Assembly: GCA_048569615.1 (NCBI GenBank)
Contig: JBLIRK010000002.1
Coordinates: 1-64,000 of the forward strand
Direction of reading: 5' to 3'
Length of the DNA stretch: 64,000 nt
Source: JAYEPK01 sp048569615
GTDB lineage: Archaea; Thermoplasmatota; Penumbrarchaeia; Penumbrarchaeales; Penumbrarchaeaceae
Positions 1 through 9,000 of the stretch are shown in pieces (position 1 is the stretch's first letter; every line of letters begins with the position of its first letter). Both the position numbers and the translations under genes were made by a program. Below the pieces are notes generated by a model. That model was given only the letters and a program-made list of their open reading frames with translations. It had not been told where the DNA came from and made no database searches.

Positions 1-312
1 GTAGCTTGGATTATTACCGATCGGATCAAATCCCAAACCACCATTCCAATTGATCGTATCTGAGGCATTGATGTTGTTGATAAGGATATAATGAGCGTTC
101 AAGTCCGAACTCATATTCTGGAGCTGAGTGACATTGGATATCTGATACGGATCTGAAAGAGTACCACTCCCGCCCGCGAATGAAGCTGAGACATCGGTGG
201 AAATGGATAAGGGGTTGTCAGGGAGCACCAACAGTGAGAAGAAACCCGTTGATACAAGAATACAAATTACAGAGATGCAGAGCCGACTCCTCAAAGTTGC
301 TAAAATATTCAT
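1..312 (-). CDS. Secreted GLUG-type surface protein, N-terminal fragment
   Basis: The gene runs off the left edge; only the first 104 residues are visible. The start is the ATG at 310-312, preceded on the coding strand by AAGGAAGTA, a plausible ribosome binding site. Residues 10-35 form a hydrophobic signal peptide or anchor. The mature part then reads FAGGSGTLSDPYQISNVTQL followed by a segment of the form LNAHYILINNINASDT. This opening (GSGTxxDPYxI, LQNMSxDLNAxYxLxxxIxASxT) is characteristic of archaeal and bacterial extracellular proteins that carry GLUG or beta-helix repeats. It is therefore probably exported and attached to the cell surface. Its substrate or partner cannot be deduced from the fragment. 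Confidence 0.7.
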   Translation of the reverse strand, partial: MNILATLRSRLCISVICILVSTGFFSLLVLPDNPLSISTDVSASFAGGSGTLSDPYQISNVTQLQNMSSDLNAHYILINNINASDTINWNGGLGFDPIGNNPSY

Positions 313-411
313 TACTTCCTTATCATTCAATACCATAAGCTTCTATTGAATATTGCAGATAATGAATAATAATCTATCGGAATTTTTTCCTTATCAAGAA
401 GATATCGGATG

Positions 412-418
412 AAAAAAA
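412..418 (-). terminator. Oligo-T termination tract after the 107-residue protein gene
   Basis: A run of seven A on the plus strand (T7 on the coding strand) begins five bases beyond the stop codon at 423-425. Archaeal RNA polymerase can terminate at U-tracts without a strong hairpin, so this is a likely terminator separating that gene from the GLUG-type gene further along the same strand. Confidence 0.35.
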
Positions 419-422
419 TCAC

Positions 423-746
423 TCATCTGATCTTGGTGTAGCGGTCAAGGAGCCTCCGGATCTTCTGTGATGTCTCCTTTGATAGCTTCTCCTGATCCTC
501 CAAGTCCTCGACGTATTCCTTGGCCTCGTCAATGGACCTCTGGGAAGATTTGGCGACCACGGACGCCATGAAGGAATTACGAAGGTCATCATCGATATTG
601 GAGCTCTCAACGATCTCGTTGAGATCGTACTTGAAGTAGTCAAGGCGGCCCATGTTCAGAAGCGGCTTCCTTAGGCGCTCCCCCGGATTCGGCTTTCTCT
701 GACTGTAACTCTTCTTCCCGCCCTGGTACTTCCTTCTCCTGGCCAC
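423..746 (-). CDS. Small basic conserved-looking protein, function unknown
   Basis: The 107-residue protein has a strongly basic amino terminus (MARRRKYQGGKKSYSQRKP) followed by a helical, acidic carboxy-terminal half rich in Glu, Asp and Lys. It has no signal peptide or membrane segment. The basic tail suggests binding to nucleic acid or ribosomes, but that is inference from charge only and no family is recognised. It is a single gene on the minus strand, upstream of the GLUG-type gene and divergent from the acyl-CoA dehydrogenase. Codon use resembles the neighbouring housekeeping genes, so it is probably a real gene. Confidence 0.65.
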   Translation of the reverse strand: MARRRKYQGGKKSYSQRKPNPGERLRKPLLNMGRLDYFKYDLNEIVESSNIDDDLRNSFMASVVAKSSQRSIDEAKEYVEDLEDQEKLSKETSQKIRRLLDRYTKIR

Positions 747-894
747 GATAATAACTCCGTTGTTTCCTATCAGGCCATCTTACTTATAATTTGGGCCCAA
801 CAATTCTCTTTTTGCATGCTGGACCCTCTTCAAGGTTATCACTTCAGCGAAAGAGCATATAAGCACAGAACTTCTCGTCGGATGCGGTGAGCAG

Positions 895-2049
895 ATGGAC
901 CTTGATCTTTCCAGGGAAGAATCGGAATTCAGAGAGAACGTGAAACGAGTCATAGAAGAGAGGATATCTCCGCTCTATCCGGATTGGAGAGCTAACAGCA
1001 CTACACCCAGGGAGCTCTTCGAGATCTTCGGAAGCGAGGGGATGCTTGGATTCGAGGAGAAGGAAGGTGTCATCGGGCCGATACCATGGCTTCAGAATAT
1101 TCATCTCTACAAGGAGCTCTCCCAGTTCTCCGGCGGACTGGGGATAGCGACCTTCGTCCAGGGGCAGCTCGGGAACCAGGCATTGTACCTTTATGCCAAC
1201 GACAAGCAGAGGGAGGAATATCTTCGGCCAGGGATCAAGGGGAAGAGGCTCTTTGCATTCGCCAATACCGAGCCCGCGGCAGGCTCCGACGCATCCGCGA
1301 TCAAGACGAGGGCCGAGGACATGGGAGACCATTACCTCGTGAACGGGTTGAAAGCATACATCACCAATGCAGACTTCGCGGACGATATCATCTTCACCGC
1401 TGTCACGGACCCGGATGCGGAGAAGAAGCACAGGGGAATCTCCATGTTCATTGTCCCCGGGGATAGCGAGGGATTGACGAGGACGAGACTGAACAAATAC
1501 GGATGGAAGGAATCGCATCTCTGCACACTTCGTTTCGAGAATGTCAAGGTGCCGAAGGAGAACGTACTGGGGGAGCTCGGAAGAGGTTTCTATCAGACAA
1601 TGGAAATATTCAACAACGGCAGGATAGGGGTGGCATCGCTCGCCTTCGGAGCTGCCCTCGGAGCTTACAAGCATGCCTACAAGCATGCTAAGAAGAGGCT
1701 CGCCTTCGGGGAATCCCTGTTCGACCATGAATCGAAGAAGAACGAGTTCGCGGACCATCTTGCCCATCTGCAGGCGGGGTGGCTCATGATCCAGAAGGCG
1801 GCTTTCGAGAACGATAATGGAAGGGACTTCAAGCACTTCGCATCGCTTGCGAAGCTCTACAATACGGAAGAGGGCATGCAGATCTCCCTGTGGGCGGTCA
1901 TCACAATGGGAGCAAGAGGGGTGATTATGCAGAATCCCATCTCGGGCTTCCCCCATGATTCCATCGTCTCTATAATCGGCGAAGGGGCTCCCGAGGTTCA
2001 GAAGAAGATCATCTCGCAGCATATCGATGAGATATTAAGGGAAATTTAA
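895..2049 (+). CDS. Acyl-CoA dehydrogenase family flavoprotein
   Basis: The 384-residue protein has the usual length for the family, which oxidises acyl-CoA thioesters to enoyl-CoA with FAD. It shows the helical N-domain, the middle beta-domain with the signature AFANTEPAAGSDASAIKT (about residues 122-139) and VNGLKAYITNADFADDIIFT, and the helical C-domain. Near the C-terminus, IIGEGAPEVQKKII corresponds to the IYEGTxxIQ motif of short- and medium-chain enzymes and retains its catalytic glutamate. The ATG at 895 has GGTGAG just upstream, and a TATA-like GCATATAAGC lies at about 855. It is monocistronic, with no ETF genes nearby, so the electron acceptor is unseen. Chain-length specificity cannot be read from the sequence. 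Confidence 0.9.
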   Translation: MDLDLSREESEFRENVKRVIEERISPLYPDWRANSTTPRELFEIFGSEGMLGFEEKEGVIGPIPWLQNIHLYKELSQFSGGLGIATFVQGQLGNQALYLYANDKQREEYLRPGIKGKRLFAFANTEPAAGSDASAIKTRAEDMGDHYLVNGLKAYITNADFADDIIFTAVTDPDAEKKHRGISMFIVPGDSEGLTRTRLNKYGWKESHLCTLRFENVKVPKENVLGELGRGFYQTMEIFNNGRIGVASLAFGAALGAYKHAYKHAKKRLAFGESLFDHESKKNEFADHLAHLQAGWLMIQKAAFENDNGRDFKHFASLAKLYNTEEGMQISLWAVITMGARGVIMQNPISGFPHDSIVSIIGEGAPEVQKKIISQHIDEILREI

Positions 2050-2055
2050 GCCAGA

Positions 2056-2481
2056 TCAATTTCTCATGTGAATGAGATCCGTCGCAATTTCCCTGGGATC
2101 CTTCACGAACAGCTCATCGATTAATGGAAAAATATGGTCCGTTGAGATAATGGTAAGTCCATGCAGGATCGATGTCGCCGCATGTATAGAATCAAAAATT
2201 CCTAGGAACTCATATTTCTTCAACAAATGATTAGAAAGCATTTCCACTCTCTCATCAAAAGGCAGCATTCTCACATTGTATCTATTAAAATGTACTTCCA
2301 TATCGTGCATGTCTTTCCTTGCCGATTCCCTGGATATCACCAGTTTGCATTCTTTGTTGGTAAAAACTGAAGTAAAGAGTCGATCTTCTCCCTGAACAAC
2401 CATTTCGACATCGGCCTTTAACCAATCGCTTTCCTTGATCAATGCAAGTAAACAATCCGTATCAAGATACTTTCCTGCCAC
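2056..2481 (-). CDS. vapC: PIN-domain ribonuclease toxin, VapC-like
   Basis: About 141 residues from a GTG start at 2479-2481. The open frame extends further upstream, but that part overlaps the antitoxin gene and is not toxin-like. The start region KYLDTDCLLALIKESDW supplies the first PIN aspartates, and FDSIHAATS and IISTDHIFPLI near the C-terminus supply the others. PIN toxins are Mg-dependent RNases whose usual targets are tRNA or rRNA. The gene overlaps the end of the ribbon-helix-helix gene by 20 bases, the classic vapBC arrangement with translational coupling. It lies tail-to-tail with the acyl-CoA dehydrogenase gene, only six bases away. RNA specificity is not predictable. Confidence 0.85.
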   Translation of the reverse strand: MAGKYLDTDCLLALIKESDWLKADVEMVVQGEDRLFTSVFTNKECKLVISRESARKDMHDMEVHFNRYNVRMLPFDERVEMLSNHLLKKYEFLGIFDSIHAATSILHGLTIISTDHIFPLIDELFVKDPREIATDLIHMRN

Positions 2482-2689
2482 GATCCAACCCCTCCACGAC
2501 CTCCTCCAGGGCATATTCCTCTGCTCTTTCGTGCAATCTGCGATGGTGGATAACCGCCAACCTTGCACCGTACCTTAAAACTTCGGACCTTGATCCGAAC
2601 AACTTATGTTCCACGAGTTCATCGATCTCATGAACAAGACCTATTGGAAGTGATACTGGAATAGAAACTCGGTCCTTAGCTTTGGCCAT
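2462..2689 (-). CDS. vapB: Ribbon-helix-helix antitoxin, VapB-like
   Basis: 75 residues from the ATG at 2687-2689. The amino-terminal MAKAKDRVSIPVSLPIGLVH supplies the beta-strand, and the following EIDELVEHKLFGSRSEVLRY helices complete a CopG/Arc-type DNA-binding fold. The acidic carboxy-terminal region (ERAEEYALEEVVEGLD) would be the toxin-neutralising arm. Such antitoxins usually repress their own operon as dimers with the toxin. A TATA-like TTTATAATAAA lies at about 2712-2722, close enough to give a very short leader. An upstream in-frame start gives a hydrophobic, unlikely extension and was rejected. Confidence 0.83.
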   Translation of the reverse strand: MAKAKDRVSIPVSLPIGLVHEIDELVEHKLFGSRSEVLRYGARLAVIHHRRLHERAEEYALEEVVEGLDRGRKVS

Positions 2690-2807
2690 GTTTATACATA
2701 TGTGTAGTTTATTATAAATAATCATCCAATATCCAACGCAATTCATCCAACACCACACAAAATTTCCATGATATTTTTCCTATACCATTCTGTGCTCTTT
2801 TTCTATA

Positions 2808-3002
2808 TTAGGTCACGGGATGGTGAGTTCCATCCCAAAGTGAATGAATTAGAATTTTAGAAAATAAAAAGAAGATCACCCCGCAGAAAAAGAGCCTTAA
2901 GTTGATCAATATCAGAAAAAGAATGTTAAGATTCCTACCTTGGCTGCGGGTTCCACCGGATTGCTGATCATCCTCTTCTCTCTCAGTTAAATATCCACTC
3001 AT
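2808..3002 (-). CDS. Possible small membrane protein (64 residues)
   Basis: A weakly supported frame whose ATG overlaps the stop of the upstream membrane-protein gene (ATGA at 2999-3002), the spacing expected for translational coupling. The product has a charged amino terminus (TEREEDDQQSGGTRSQGRN) and one hydrophobic stretch (LNILFLILINLRLFFCGVIF). The stretch is AT-rich, so the frame could be accidental. Without it, 2690-2998 is about 310 bases holding only the promoter of the toxin-antitoxin pair. Confidence 0.25.
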   Translation of the reverse strand: MSGYLTEREEDDQQSGGTRSQGRNLNILFLILINLRLFFCGVIFFLFSKILIHSLWDGTHHPVT

Positions 3003-3553
3003 TCATCCGTCAGGGCATGCCTGATCATCGAACCTCTCATGGATTTTATCGTTTCCTTCTTAACGGGCTTCCCTTTAGACCAGTAGTTTATCATCTCTTC
3101 ATAGGGAAAAGCCATTCTCCACCTGTTCTTGCCGACATTCATGCAAATGCATCCGTACGGCATCTCATATTTCCAACCTCTATTGTCGTGGAATATCAGG
3201 TAATCAGCTTCATCGTGCCTGACGAGGTCTATCTCCTCTATCTCTGAATAAGGTATGAAATGATTCTTATAATTCTTGAAGAAGAGAATATAAGCAGTGG
3301 GATATTGAATTCCAGAGTCGAAAATAATGAAGGGCTTCATTGTAAAAAAATAAAATATTACAATGAAAATCAATAAAAATCCAAATATTCCGGAAAATGA
3401 CAAGAGCGATACCCAATAGATATCATTTCTATGCTGAGCGGAGAAGAAACCCACTCCAGCCACGGCAACGAATAATACGCCGGGGAGCAGCAATACCAAA
3501 TTGTTCTCGATCAATGCAAAATGATCGTCGCAGCGATGAATTTCAGTTTTCAT
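2999..3553 (-). CDS. Two-helix membrane protein with PH-like cytoplasmic domain
   Basis: 184 residues with two membrane segments, about 20-38 (LVLLLPGVLFVAVAGVGFF) and 48-70 (VSLLSFSGIFGFLLIFIVIF). A soluble beta-rich region follows: KPFIIFDSGIQYP, then FIPYSEIEEIDLV, then a C-terminal helix. This layout matches small archaeal membrane proteins with a bacterial-PH-like domain, in which the IPYSEIEEI strand is the typical landmark. No catalytic residues are visible. It is AT-rich compared with the housekeeping genes. A second protein of the same plan is encoded at 18406-18873. The assignment is by pattern only. Confidence 0.6.
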   Translation of the reverse strand: MKTEIHRCDDHFALIENNLVLLLPGVLFVAVAGVGFFSAQHRNDIYWVSLLSFSGIFGFLLIFIVIFYFFTMKPFIIFDSGIQYPTAYILFFKNYKNHFIPYSEIEEIDLVRHDEADYLIFHDNRGWKYEMPYGCICMNVGKNRWRMAFPYEEMINYWSKGKPVKKETIKSMRGSMIRHALTDE

Positions 3554-3568
3554 TTTCCATCCTCATTT

Positions 3569-3820
3569 TTATAATTCAAGCGGCCCGTCGAGGGTGAATT
3601 CCATTCTCCTCGATCTCGGTTTTTCAGCCTTCTGAATGTAATAATATGCAATCCCGGGGAACCCGAACAATATCGTTATCAGCATCCACTGTCTGAGCTC
3701 GCCTCCGTCCTTCTCCCTGTCGTATATGATTATTATCGATTTGACCCATAGATATATGAAAAGTGCCGCCACCGCAAGATAGATGATGATGAGGTTTATC
3801 AGAAGGACCGTCGGGTTCAT
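3569..3820 (-). CDS. Small two-helix membrane protein (83 residues)
   Basis: The start is the ATG at 3818-3820, which overlaps the stop of the preceding gene by four bases (ATGA) and so indicates coupling. Membrane helices lie at about residues 4-27 (VLLINLIIIYLAVAALFIYL) and 46-62 (MLITILFGFPGIAYYYI), joined by a charged loop (YDREKDGGELRQ). The short tail ends in EFTLDGPLEL. The longer frame reaching 4099 is an out-of-frame overlap with the neighbouring gene and is not used. No family is recognised. It forms a two-gene unit with the 92-residue membrane protein upstream. Confidence 0.6.
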   Translation of the reverse strand: MNPTVLLINLIIIYLAVAALFIYLWVKSIIIIYDREKDGGELRQWMLITILFGFPGIAYYYIQKAEKPRSRRMEFTLDGPLEL

Positions 3821-4095
3821 TTTCGGCTCCCCTCCCTTGCTCTCTTCTTGAGAAAATAATTTTCCATGACCTGCCTGAGGGTCGGAACGCTGTCGCCGAA
3901 AACCTCCATGTTGTACTCGAACATCTTCGGTATCTGCGAGAAGAGCCATATATCGATGAAGAGGCCGGCGCCGAAGAACCAGATCATCATCAGCCATTCG
4001 CCGACGAAAGCGGTCAATATGAATACTAGGAAAAAAACCGAAAGGAAAAGAATGTTCAGCGGAAGGAACTTGAAGTACGGGTTCTTCCTCTCCAT
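3817..4095 (-). CDS. Small two-helix membrane protein (92 residues)
   Basis: 92 residues, with helices at about 11-32 (LPLNILFLSVFFLVFILTAF) and 34-52 (WLMMIWFFGAGLFIDIWLF) and a basic amphipathic C-terminus (TLRQVMENYFLKKRAREGSRK) that is probably cytoplasmic. It is the first gene of a two-gene unit; its stop overlaps the next start by four bases. A TATA-like AT-rich stretch lies upstream at about 4115-4170, shared with the divergent molybdoprotein gene. No family is recognised. Confidence 0.6.
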   Translation of the reverse strand: MERKNPYFKFLPLNILFLSVFFLVFILTAFVGEWLMMIWFFGAGLFIDIWLFSQIPKMFEYNMEVFGDSVPTLRQVMENYFLKKRAREGSRK

Positions 4096-4245
4096 TCACC
4101 TCATCTCAAATATCAATATCACGGGTAATATATTGATATTCTTAAAACATATTTGAACATATGTTTATAAATTTCTTTAAAATTCATAAATACACTGTAT
4201 CCGGATTCCGACAATGCTTATGAAAGGTCCCGTTCATGGTTCGCC

Positions 4246-4971
4246 ATGGAACAGCGGACAAGGACCATTCTTGCCATTCTGGCAATAATCGCCGTCGGAG
4301 CCCTGATCCTGAGCACACCCTTCATCATCAGCTTCTTTTTTGAAAAAGAGCCTGATCGAACCGTGGGAGAACTCGAAGAAGGCCCCTTGATGCTGGGAAA
4401 TGTGGAGATCTCGGAGTATAAAGGAGAGAAGTTGGGCTCAAAGGAGGACTTCAGGGAGAACTCGATCCTTGGCCCCCAGTCCATCGATGCGGAGACCTAC
4501 AGGCTCAGAATAACGGGACTTGTGGAGGAGGAGAAGAGCTATTCCTATGAGGAGCTCCTGGAAGGGTTCCAGCACTACCGCAAGGTGGTTGCCCTCAACT
4601 GTGTGGAGGGATGGAGCGTCAGGATATTGTGGGACGGACTGCTGGTGAGAGATGTCATCGAGGAGGCGGGGCCGCAGGAATCCGGAAAGGTTCTGATATT
4701 CAAGGCCGAGGACGGATATACGACATCGCTCCCCGTCGAGTTCTTCTACGACAACGACATACTCATGGCCTACGGCATGAACAATGTCACCCTTGACGCC
4801 CAGTGCGGTTTTCCCTTCCAGCTCGTTGCCGAGATGAAATGGGGATACAAATGGATCAAGTGGATAACCGAGATCGAGGTGAGCGACGACATAGATTACA
4901 AGGGATACTGGGAGGAGGTGGGATACTCCAATACAGGCGACCTTGATGATCCCTCCTGGGTAGGCGATTAA
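4246..4971 (+). CDS. Membrane-tethered molybdopterin protein, sulfite oxidase fold
   Basis: 241 residues with an N-terminal anchor (residues 7-31, ILAILAIIAVGALILSTPF) and one oxidoreductase molybdopterin-binding domain outside the membrane. The signature VVALNCVEGWSVRILWDGLL places Cys119 as the thiolate ligand of molybdenum. YRLRITGLVEEEKSYSYEEL before it and the GFPFQLVAEMKWGYKWIKWI segment after it are typical of the SUOX/YedY (MsrP) fold. The dimerisation domain and heme domain of full sulfite oxidases are absent. No cytochrome or ferric-reductase-like partner is adjacent. Substrate is unknown; reduction of sulfoxides or oxidation of sulfite are the known activities of relatives. Confidence 0.85.
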   Translation: MEQRTRTILAILAIIAVGALILSTPFIISFFFEKEPDRTVGELEEGPLMLGNVEISEYKGEKLGSKEDFRENSILGPQSIDAETYRLRITGLVEEEKSYSYEELLEGFQHYRKVVALNCVEGWSVRILWDGLLVRDVIEEAGPQESGKVLIFKAEDGYTTSLPVEFFYDNDILMAYGMNNVTLDAQCGFPFQLVAEMKWGYKWIKWITEIEVSDDIDYKGYWEEVGYSNTGDLDDPSWVGD

Positions 4972-5034
4972 TCATAATAAATGTGCTACAAATGCATCGC
5001 CTGATTCAAATTCTGTCTTCAACAGGTGATACTG

Positions 5035-5121
5035 GTGAAGAAGAAATACGATACGAAAGAGGGAAGGTTCCACCACCCCGATCTCTCCTTGGAAGACATC
5101 GCCCGACAAAAGAAACCTTGA
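5035..5121 (+). CDS. Possible 28-residue microprotein
   Basis: A GTG-started frame preceded by AGGTGATACTG, a good Shine-Dalgarno match at normal spacing. It encodes a charged peptide beginning VKKKYDTKEGRFHHPDLS and ending IARQKKP. It sits alone between the molybdoprotein and the CDF transporter. The amino-acid composition looks like real protein rather than random translation, but a frame this short can arise by chance and no family is known. Confidence 0.3.
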   Translation: MKKKYDTKEGRFHHPDLSLEDIARQKKP

Positions 5122-5183
5122 CCGTTCATATACCTCTTTAATTATGCGAAAAGATATTATCTTCAAACCTGTAAGATACCCCG

Positions 5184-6062
5184 ATGGAAGAAAACAGAGC
5201 GAAACAGGCTCTCCTTCTCGGGATCATCCTCACAGCGTCATTCTTCATCATCGAGCTGATCGGAGGCTATATATCCGGATCCCTCTCACTTCTAAGCGAT
5301 GCCGGGCATATGCTGAGGGACGTTCTCGCACTTGTCCTCTCCCTGAGTGCTATCAGACTCGCCGCAAGACTTCCGACGAAGAGCAGGACCTTCGGCTACC
5401 ATAGGGTCGAGATAATGGTAGCCCTCTTCAACGGCATAATGCTCCTCCTGATAAGCGGGTGGATCTTCTACGAAGCCTACAACAGAATAACCGATCCGAG
5501 GTCCATCGACAGCACCATCATGTTCGGAGTGGCTGTCATCGGACTGCTTGTCAATGCATTTGTCGCATGGAAGCTCCATGGGAGCCACGACCTCAATATA
5601 AGGAGCGCCTTCCTTCATGTCCTCTCGGACTTGATGGCATCCGTCGCTGTCATCGTTGCTGCAATCATCATCCACTTCACTGGATACAACGTCGCGGACC
5701 CGATTCTGAGCATCATCATCGGGATCCTGATACTCGCTACCTCCATAAAACTGGTGAGGGACTCTCTCATCATTCTCCTTGACTTCACACCCAACGGCGT
5801 GGATATGAACGAGCTCATCAAGGACATTGAGAACATCAAAGGGGTTGAAAGTGTCCACAATGTGCATATTTGGTCACTGTGCTCGAACGTCAACGTCCTG
5901 GACGCCCATATCTACTCTGACATCAAGGATGTAGAACGAATAGAGGAGATCAAATATCTTATCAAGGAGAAATTGGCAAGTTACAATATCAAGCACGCCA
6001 CCCTGGAGTTCGAGTGTAATGAATGCGAGAGCCCGGAGCGCATAGGCAGGATCGTCCATTGA
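5184..6062 (+). CDS. Cation diffusion facilitator (Zn/Co/Cd efflux), CzcD/ZitB-like
   Basis: 292 residues with six predicted membrane helices and a cytoplasmic C-terminal metallochaperone-like domain. The metal site is clear: H42 and D46 in SDAGHMLRD of helix 2, and H145 and D149 in LHVLSD of helix 5, the HxxxD pair of Zn-transporting CDF proteins. The C-terminal domain contains IENIKGVESVHNVHIWSL and HATLEFE, the usual ferredoxin-like fold of these dimers. The HxxxD/HxxxD pattern points to Zn(II)/H+ antiport, with Co or Cd also possible. It is a single gene with a TATA-like element at about 5127 (TCATATACC). The protein has the standard length for the family. Confidence 0.92.
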   Translation: MEENRAKQALLLGIILTASFFIIELIGGYISGSLSLLSDAGHMLRDVLALVLSLSAIRLAARLPTKSRTFGYHRVEIMVALFNGIMLLLISGWIFYEAYNRITDPRSIDSTIMFGVAVIGLLVNAFVAWKLHGSHDLNIRSAFLHVLSDLMASVAVIVAAIIIHFTGYNVADPILSIIIGILILATSIKLVRDSLIILLDFTPNGVDMNELIKDIENIKGVESVHNVHIWSLCSNVNVLDAHIYSDIKDVERIEEIKYLIKEKLASYNIKHATLEFECNECESPERIGRIVH

Positions 6063-6088
6063 ATATGGGTGAACGTGACCGTTATTTC

Positions 6089-9000
6089 TCAAGGTCGATC
6101 GAACATGTCGTTCATCGCTTCCGTTCCGTCAATCCCACCTTTGTGGGGTGGTGAAAGGGGAATTCCAGGTTTTATCATATTCGGAGGGGGCATCAACAAT
6201 TCTGGCCGAGCACTTTTTCTATTCAATAACACAACGCCCATAATTAGGAAAACAAGACCGATCATGAGAGAAGCCGCAACAACCACTATCATCACAAATA
6301 GTACTGAATTTGTGCCATCTTCGTCATTTTCTTTGGAGTCCTTATCGTCATCCACGGGATCGTCATTGTCCGGTATATCCCTTTTCAAAGTCTTACCGGT
6401 CATTTCCAGATATTCCTGACCCTCACCTTTCTCATTGACGGATGTTATTCTATACCTATAAGTGCTGTTCTCCATAAGGTATGTGTCATTGAAATCCAGG
6501 TTGGGTATCTCTGTTAAAAAGGATATACTCTCGTCATCCTCAATCCTATAGACCTTGTACCTAACCTTTTCAGTCCCTCCCATGAAAGCAGGTTCTTCCC
6601 AGTGAAGATGAATAAAAGAGTATCCCACATAGACTATTCCGCTCAAGGGGGCATCGGGCACCGTTAAGGGTTTTATAGACAATATCGGTGAGCAAACACC
6701 AGGACCCATTTCATTGACGGCCGATACGGAATAGAAGTATTCCTCTCCCCACTCGAAATCAGAATCCAGGAAAGTATTATCCATCGTCTCTGCGATCTCA
6801 ACCATATCGTTTTCGGCTGTTCCTTTGAACACAACATACCCGAGGATATCAAGCCCCCCCATGTCCAAAGGCTCTTCCCAGCCCAATAGAATGGATCCCT
6901 CAGTTTGTACAACACTGAGTGAAACGGGATAATCCGGTATTGAACAGGGCAATGAGGTCAGGAGTTCCGAAAACGGTCCTTCACCGTTCTCGTTCGCGGC
7001 GGATACTGCCACATAGCATTCCACACCGTTTTCCAGACCGGTAATATTGCATTCATGGCCGGTAGTAGTATCGAAATATTCGAGGTCTTCAGGATCGGTG
7101 CCGGAATAAATTCGGTATTCCAGGATAGGTCTGCCTCCGTTGTCCGTTGGCTCGCTCCAATGGACCATAACATACCGATCGCCCGAAACAATAGTTGCCT
7201 CGACCTTACCCGGGACGGAGGAGGGAGAACCCGATCCCACAACGTTTCCGATGCTCTCTCCTAAATGATTAACGGCCGAAACCGAATAAAAGTACATAAC
7301 ACCGTTGATTACCGAATTGTCGGTATATGTATTAGTGTCCGATCTCCCAATCTCATCTAGTTCGTCCATTTCCTCCCCTCTGAAAATTTTGTACTCCTCT
7401 ATCTCGAATCCACAGCCGTCCGGGACATTCCATTTCAAGGAAATGGAACTGTCCCCCTCGGTGATACTGATCTTCGATATAGCTTCGGGGACCGCACCTG
7501 GAAGGGCTTCGAAGGTGGATGAAATCGGTCCTATCCCTCTTGCATTCTCAGCTTTCACTCCATATCTATAGGTCCTTCCGTTCTCAACGAAAGAATCCTC
7601 GAACCGGGTCGTATTCTCAAGAGACATGTATCGGGAGATCTCCATACCATTTTGCGCTTTGTATATTATATATCCTGTAACGGGAAATCCCCTTGTTGAA
7701 TTAGGCGGCGACCATTCCAGAATGACAAGATTCTTCTTTCCCGTGCAATTCAGATACCAAGGTTCGGAAGGAGGACCTCCGGGCGTGGTCCTGATCGCAG
7801 CGGTTGGGCTGCTCTCACCAACATCGTTAAGAGCTGTTATCTGGTAAACATATTCGATCCCGTTTGAGACATTAGTATCATTGAAGTATTTGCAGGATCC
7901 AACCATCTGGTATCTCTCAAGATTCGTCACATCATTCCCCTTATAAACCACGAAATCTTCCACAAAGATCGCATTACCTTCTCTCCATGATATGTTGACG
8001 AAGGAATCACCGGAATGGGTTTTCACACTTATCGGTGTTGCAGGTGAATCAGCAATGCACAGTTTCATCAGAAATGCATCGCTTGCTCCACCGAATGCTA
8101 TCTGGGATGCCTGCGATGTTATTGGGAAATTACTGGACCTCGTATCACCTGTCAGGATGAGGTCTCCATTACGGTCGATGTACATATCAGCCGGGAATTC
8201 CATACTGCTTCCCCCGATAAAAGTCGAGTAAAGAAGCCGGCTTCCATCCCCGCTTAGAATGGAATAATACATGTCATCCCCGCCGGAAATCGATGTGTCG
8301 TAGGCTCCGTCAGTTACTGGATAGGAGGAATCAATGGTCCTTCCGACAACATGTACGTTTCCTTCATGTATGAACATGTTCGTTGGAAAATCATTTTGTG
8401 TCGAACCGATATAAGTTGAATAATTAGGGCAATTAGTAGAAAGGTCAAGGTTCATAACGAAGGGATCGAAACCGCCTGGTTTGGTATTGTCGTAGGCGTT
8501 CAATGTAACGGGAAGATCAATAGATTCCGAACTTCCGTAAACAGTCACATTACTGCTGTTCTCGAACCATATCTCCCTCACGGTCTCAAAGTCAGAACCT
8601 CCGATGTATGTGGAATATCTCAGGTTTGCTGAAGAGATATTTAGAACTGTCAGAAAGAGGTCAAGGCCCCCTCCGAAGGTCGTATCGAATGAATTTTCCT
8701 CGGTTGGGTAATCCATCGAATCCGTGGTGCCGGCAATACATATCTCATGGTCGTTCAACAGAGAGAGCTCAACTCCAGTATCACTTCCTGCGCCTCCAAG
8801 ATACGTCCCGTATTTCAATCCCGAGAGGTTCTTCCCGAGCTCTAAGAGAAACGCGTCCCTGTATCCTGCGCGTGAACTCTGATAGGCATCCCTTGTTTTT
8901 GGAAGGCTATCGCTTTCCGTGTATCCTGTTATCCAGAGATCGCCATCTTCATCCATTCTGGTCTTGAACACCTCCCCGTGGTCAGGGTCAAGATAGAATG

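Noticed and set aside
844..2022. A 392-residue frame on the minus strand opposite the acyl-CoA dehydrogenase gene
   Set aside because: The plus strand encodes a complete, motif-bearing enzyme; the reverse frame has no recognisable domain and is a by-product of codon bias.
4972..5166. A 64-residue minus-strand frame after the molybdoprotein gene
   Set aside because: It has no ribosome site or plausible composition and overlaps the better-supported small plus-strand frame.
5292..5867. A 191-residue minus-strand frame opposite the CDF transporter
   Set aside because: The CDF protein has its HxxxD metal sites and helices intact; the reverse frame has none.
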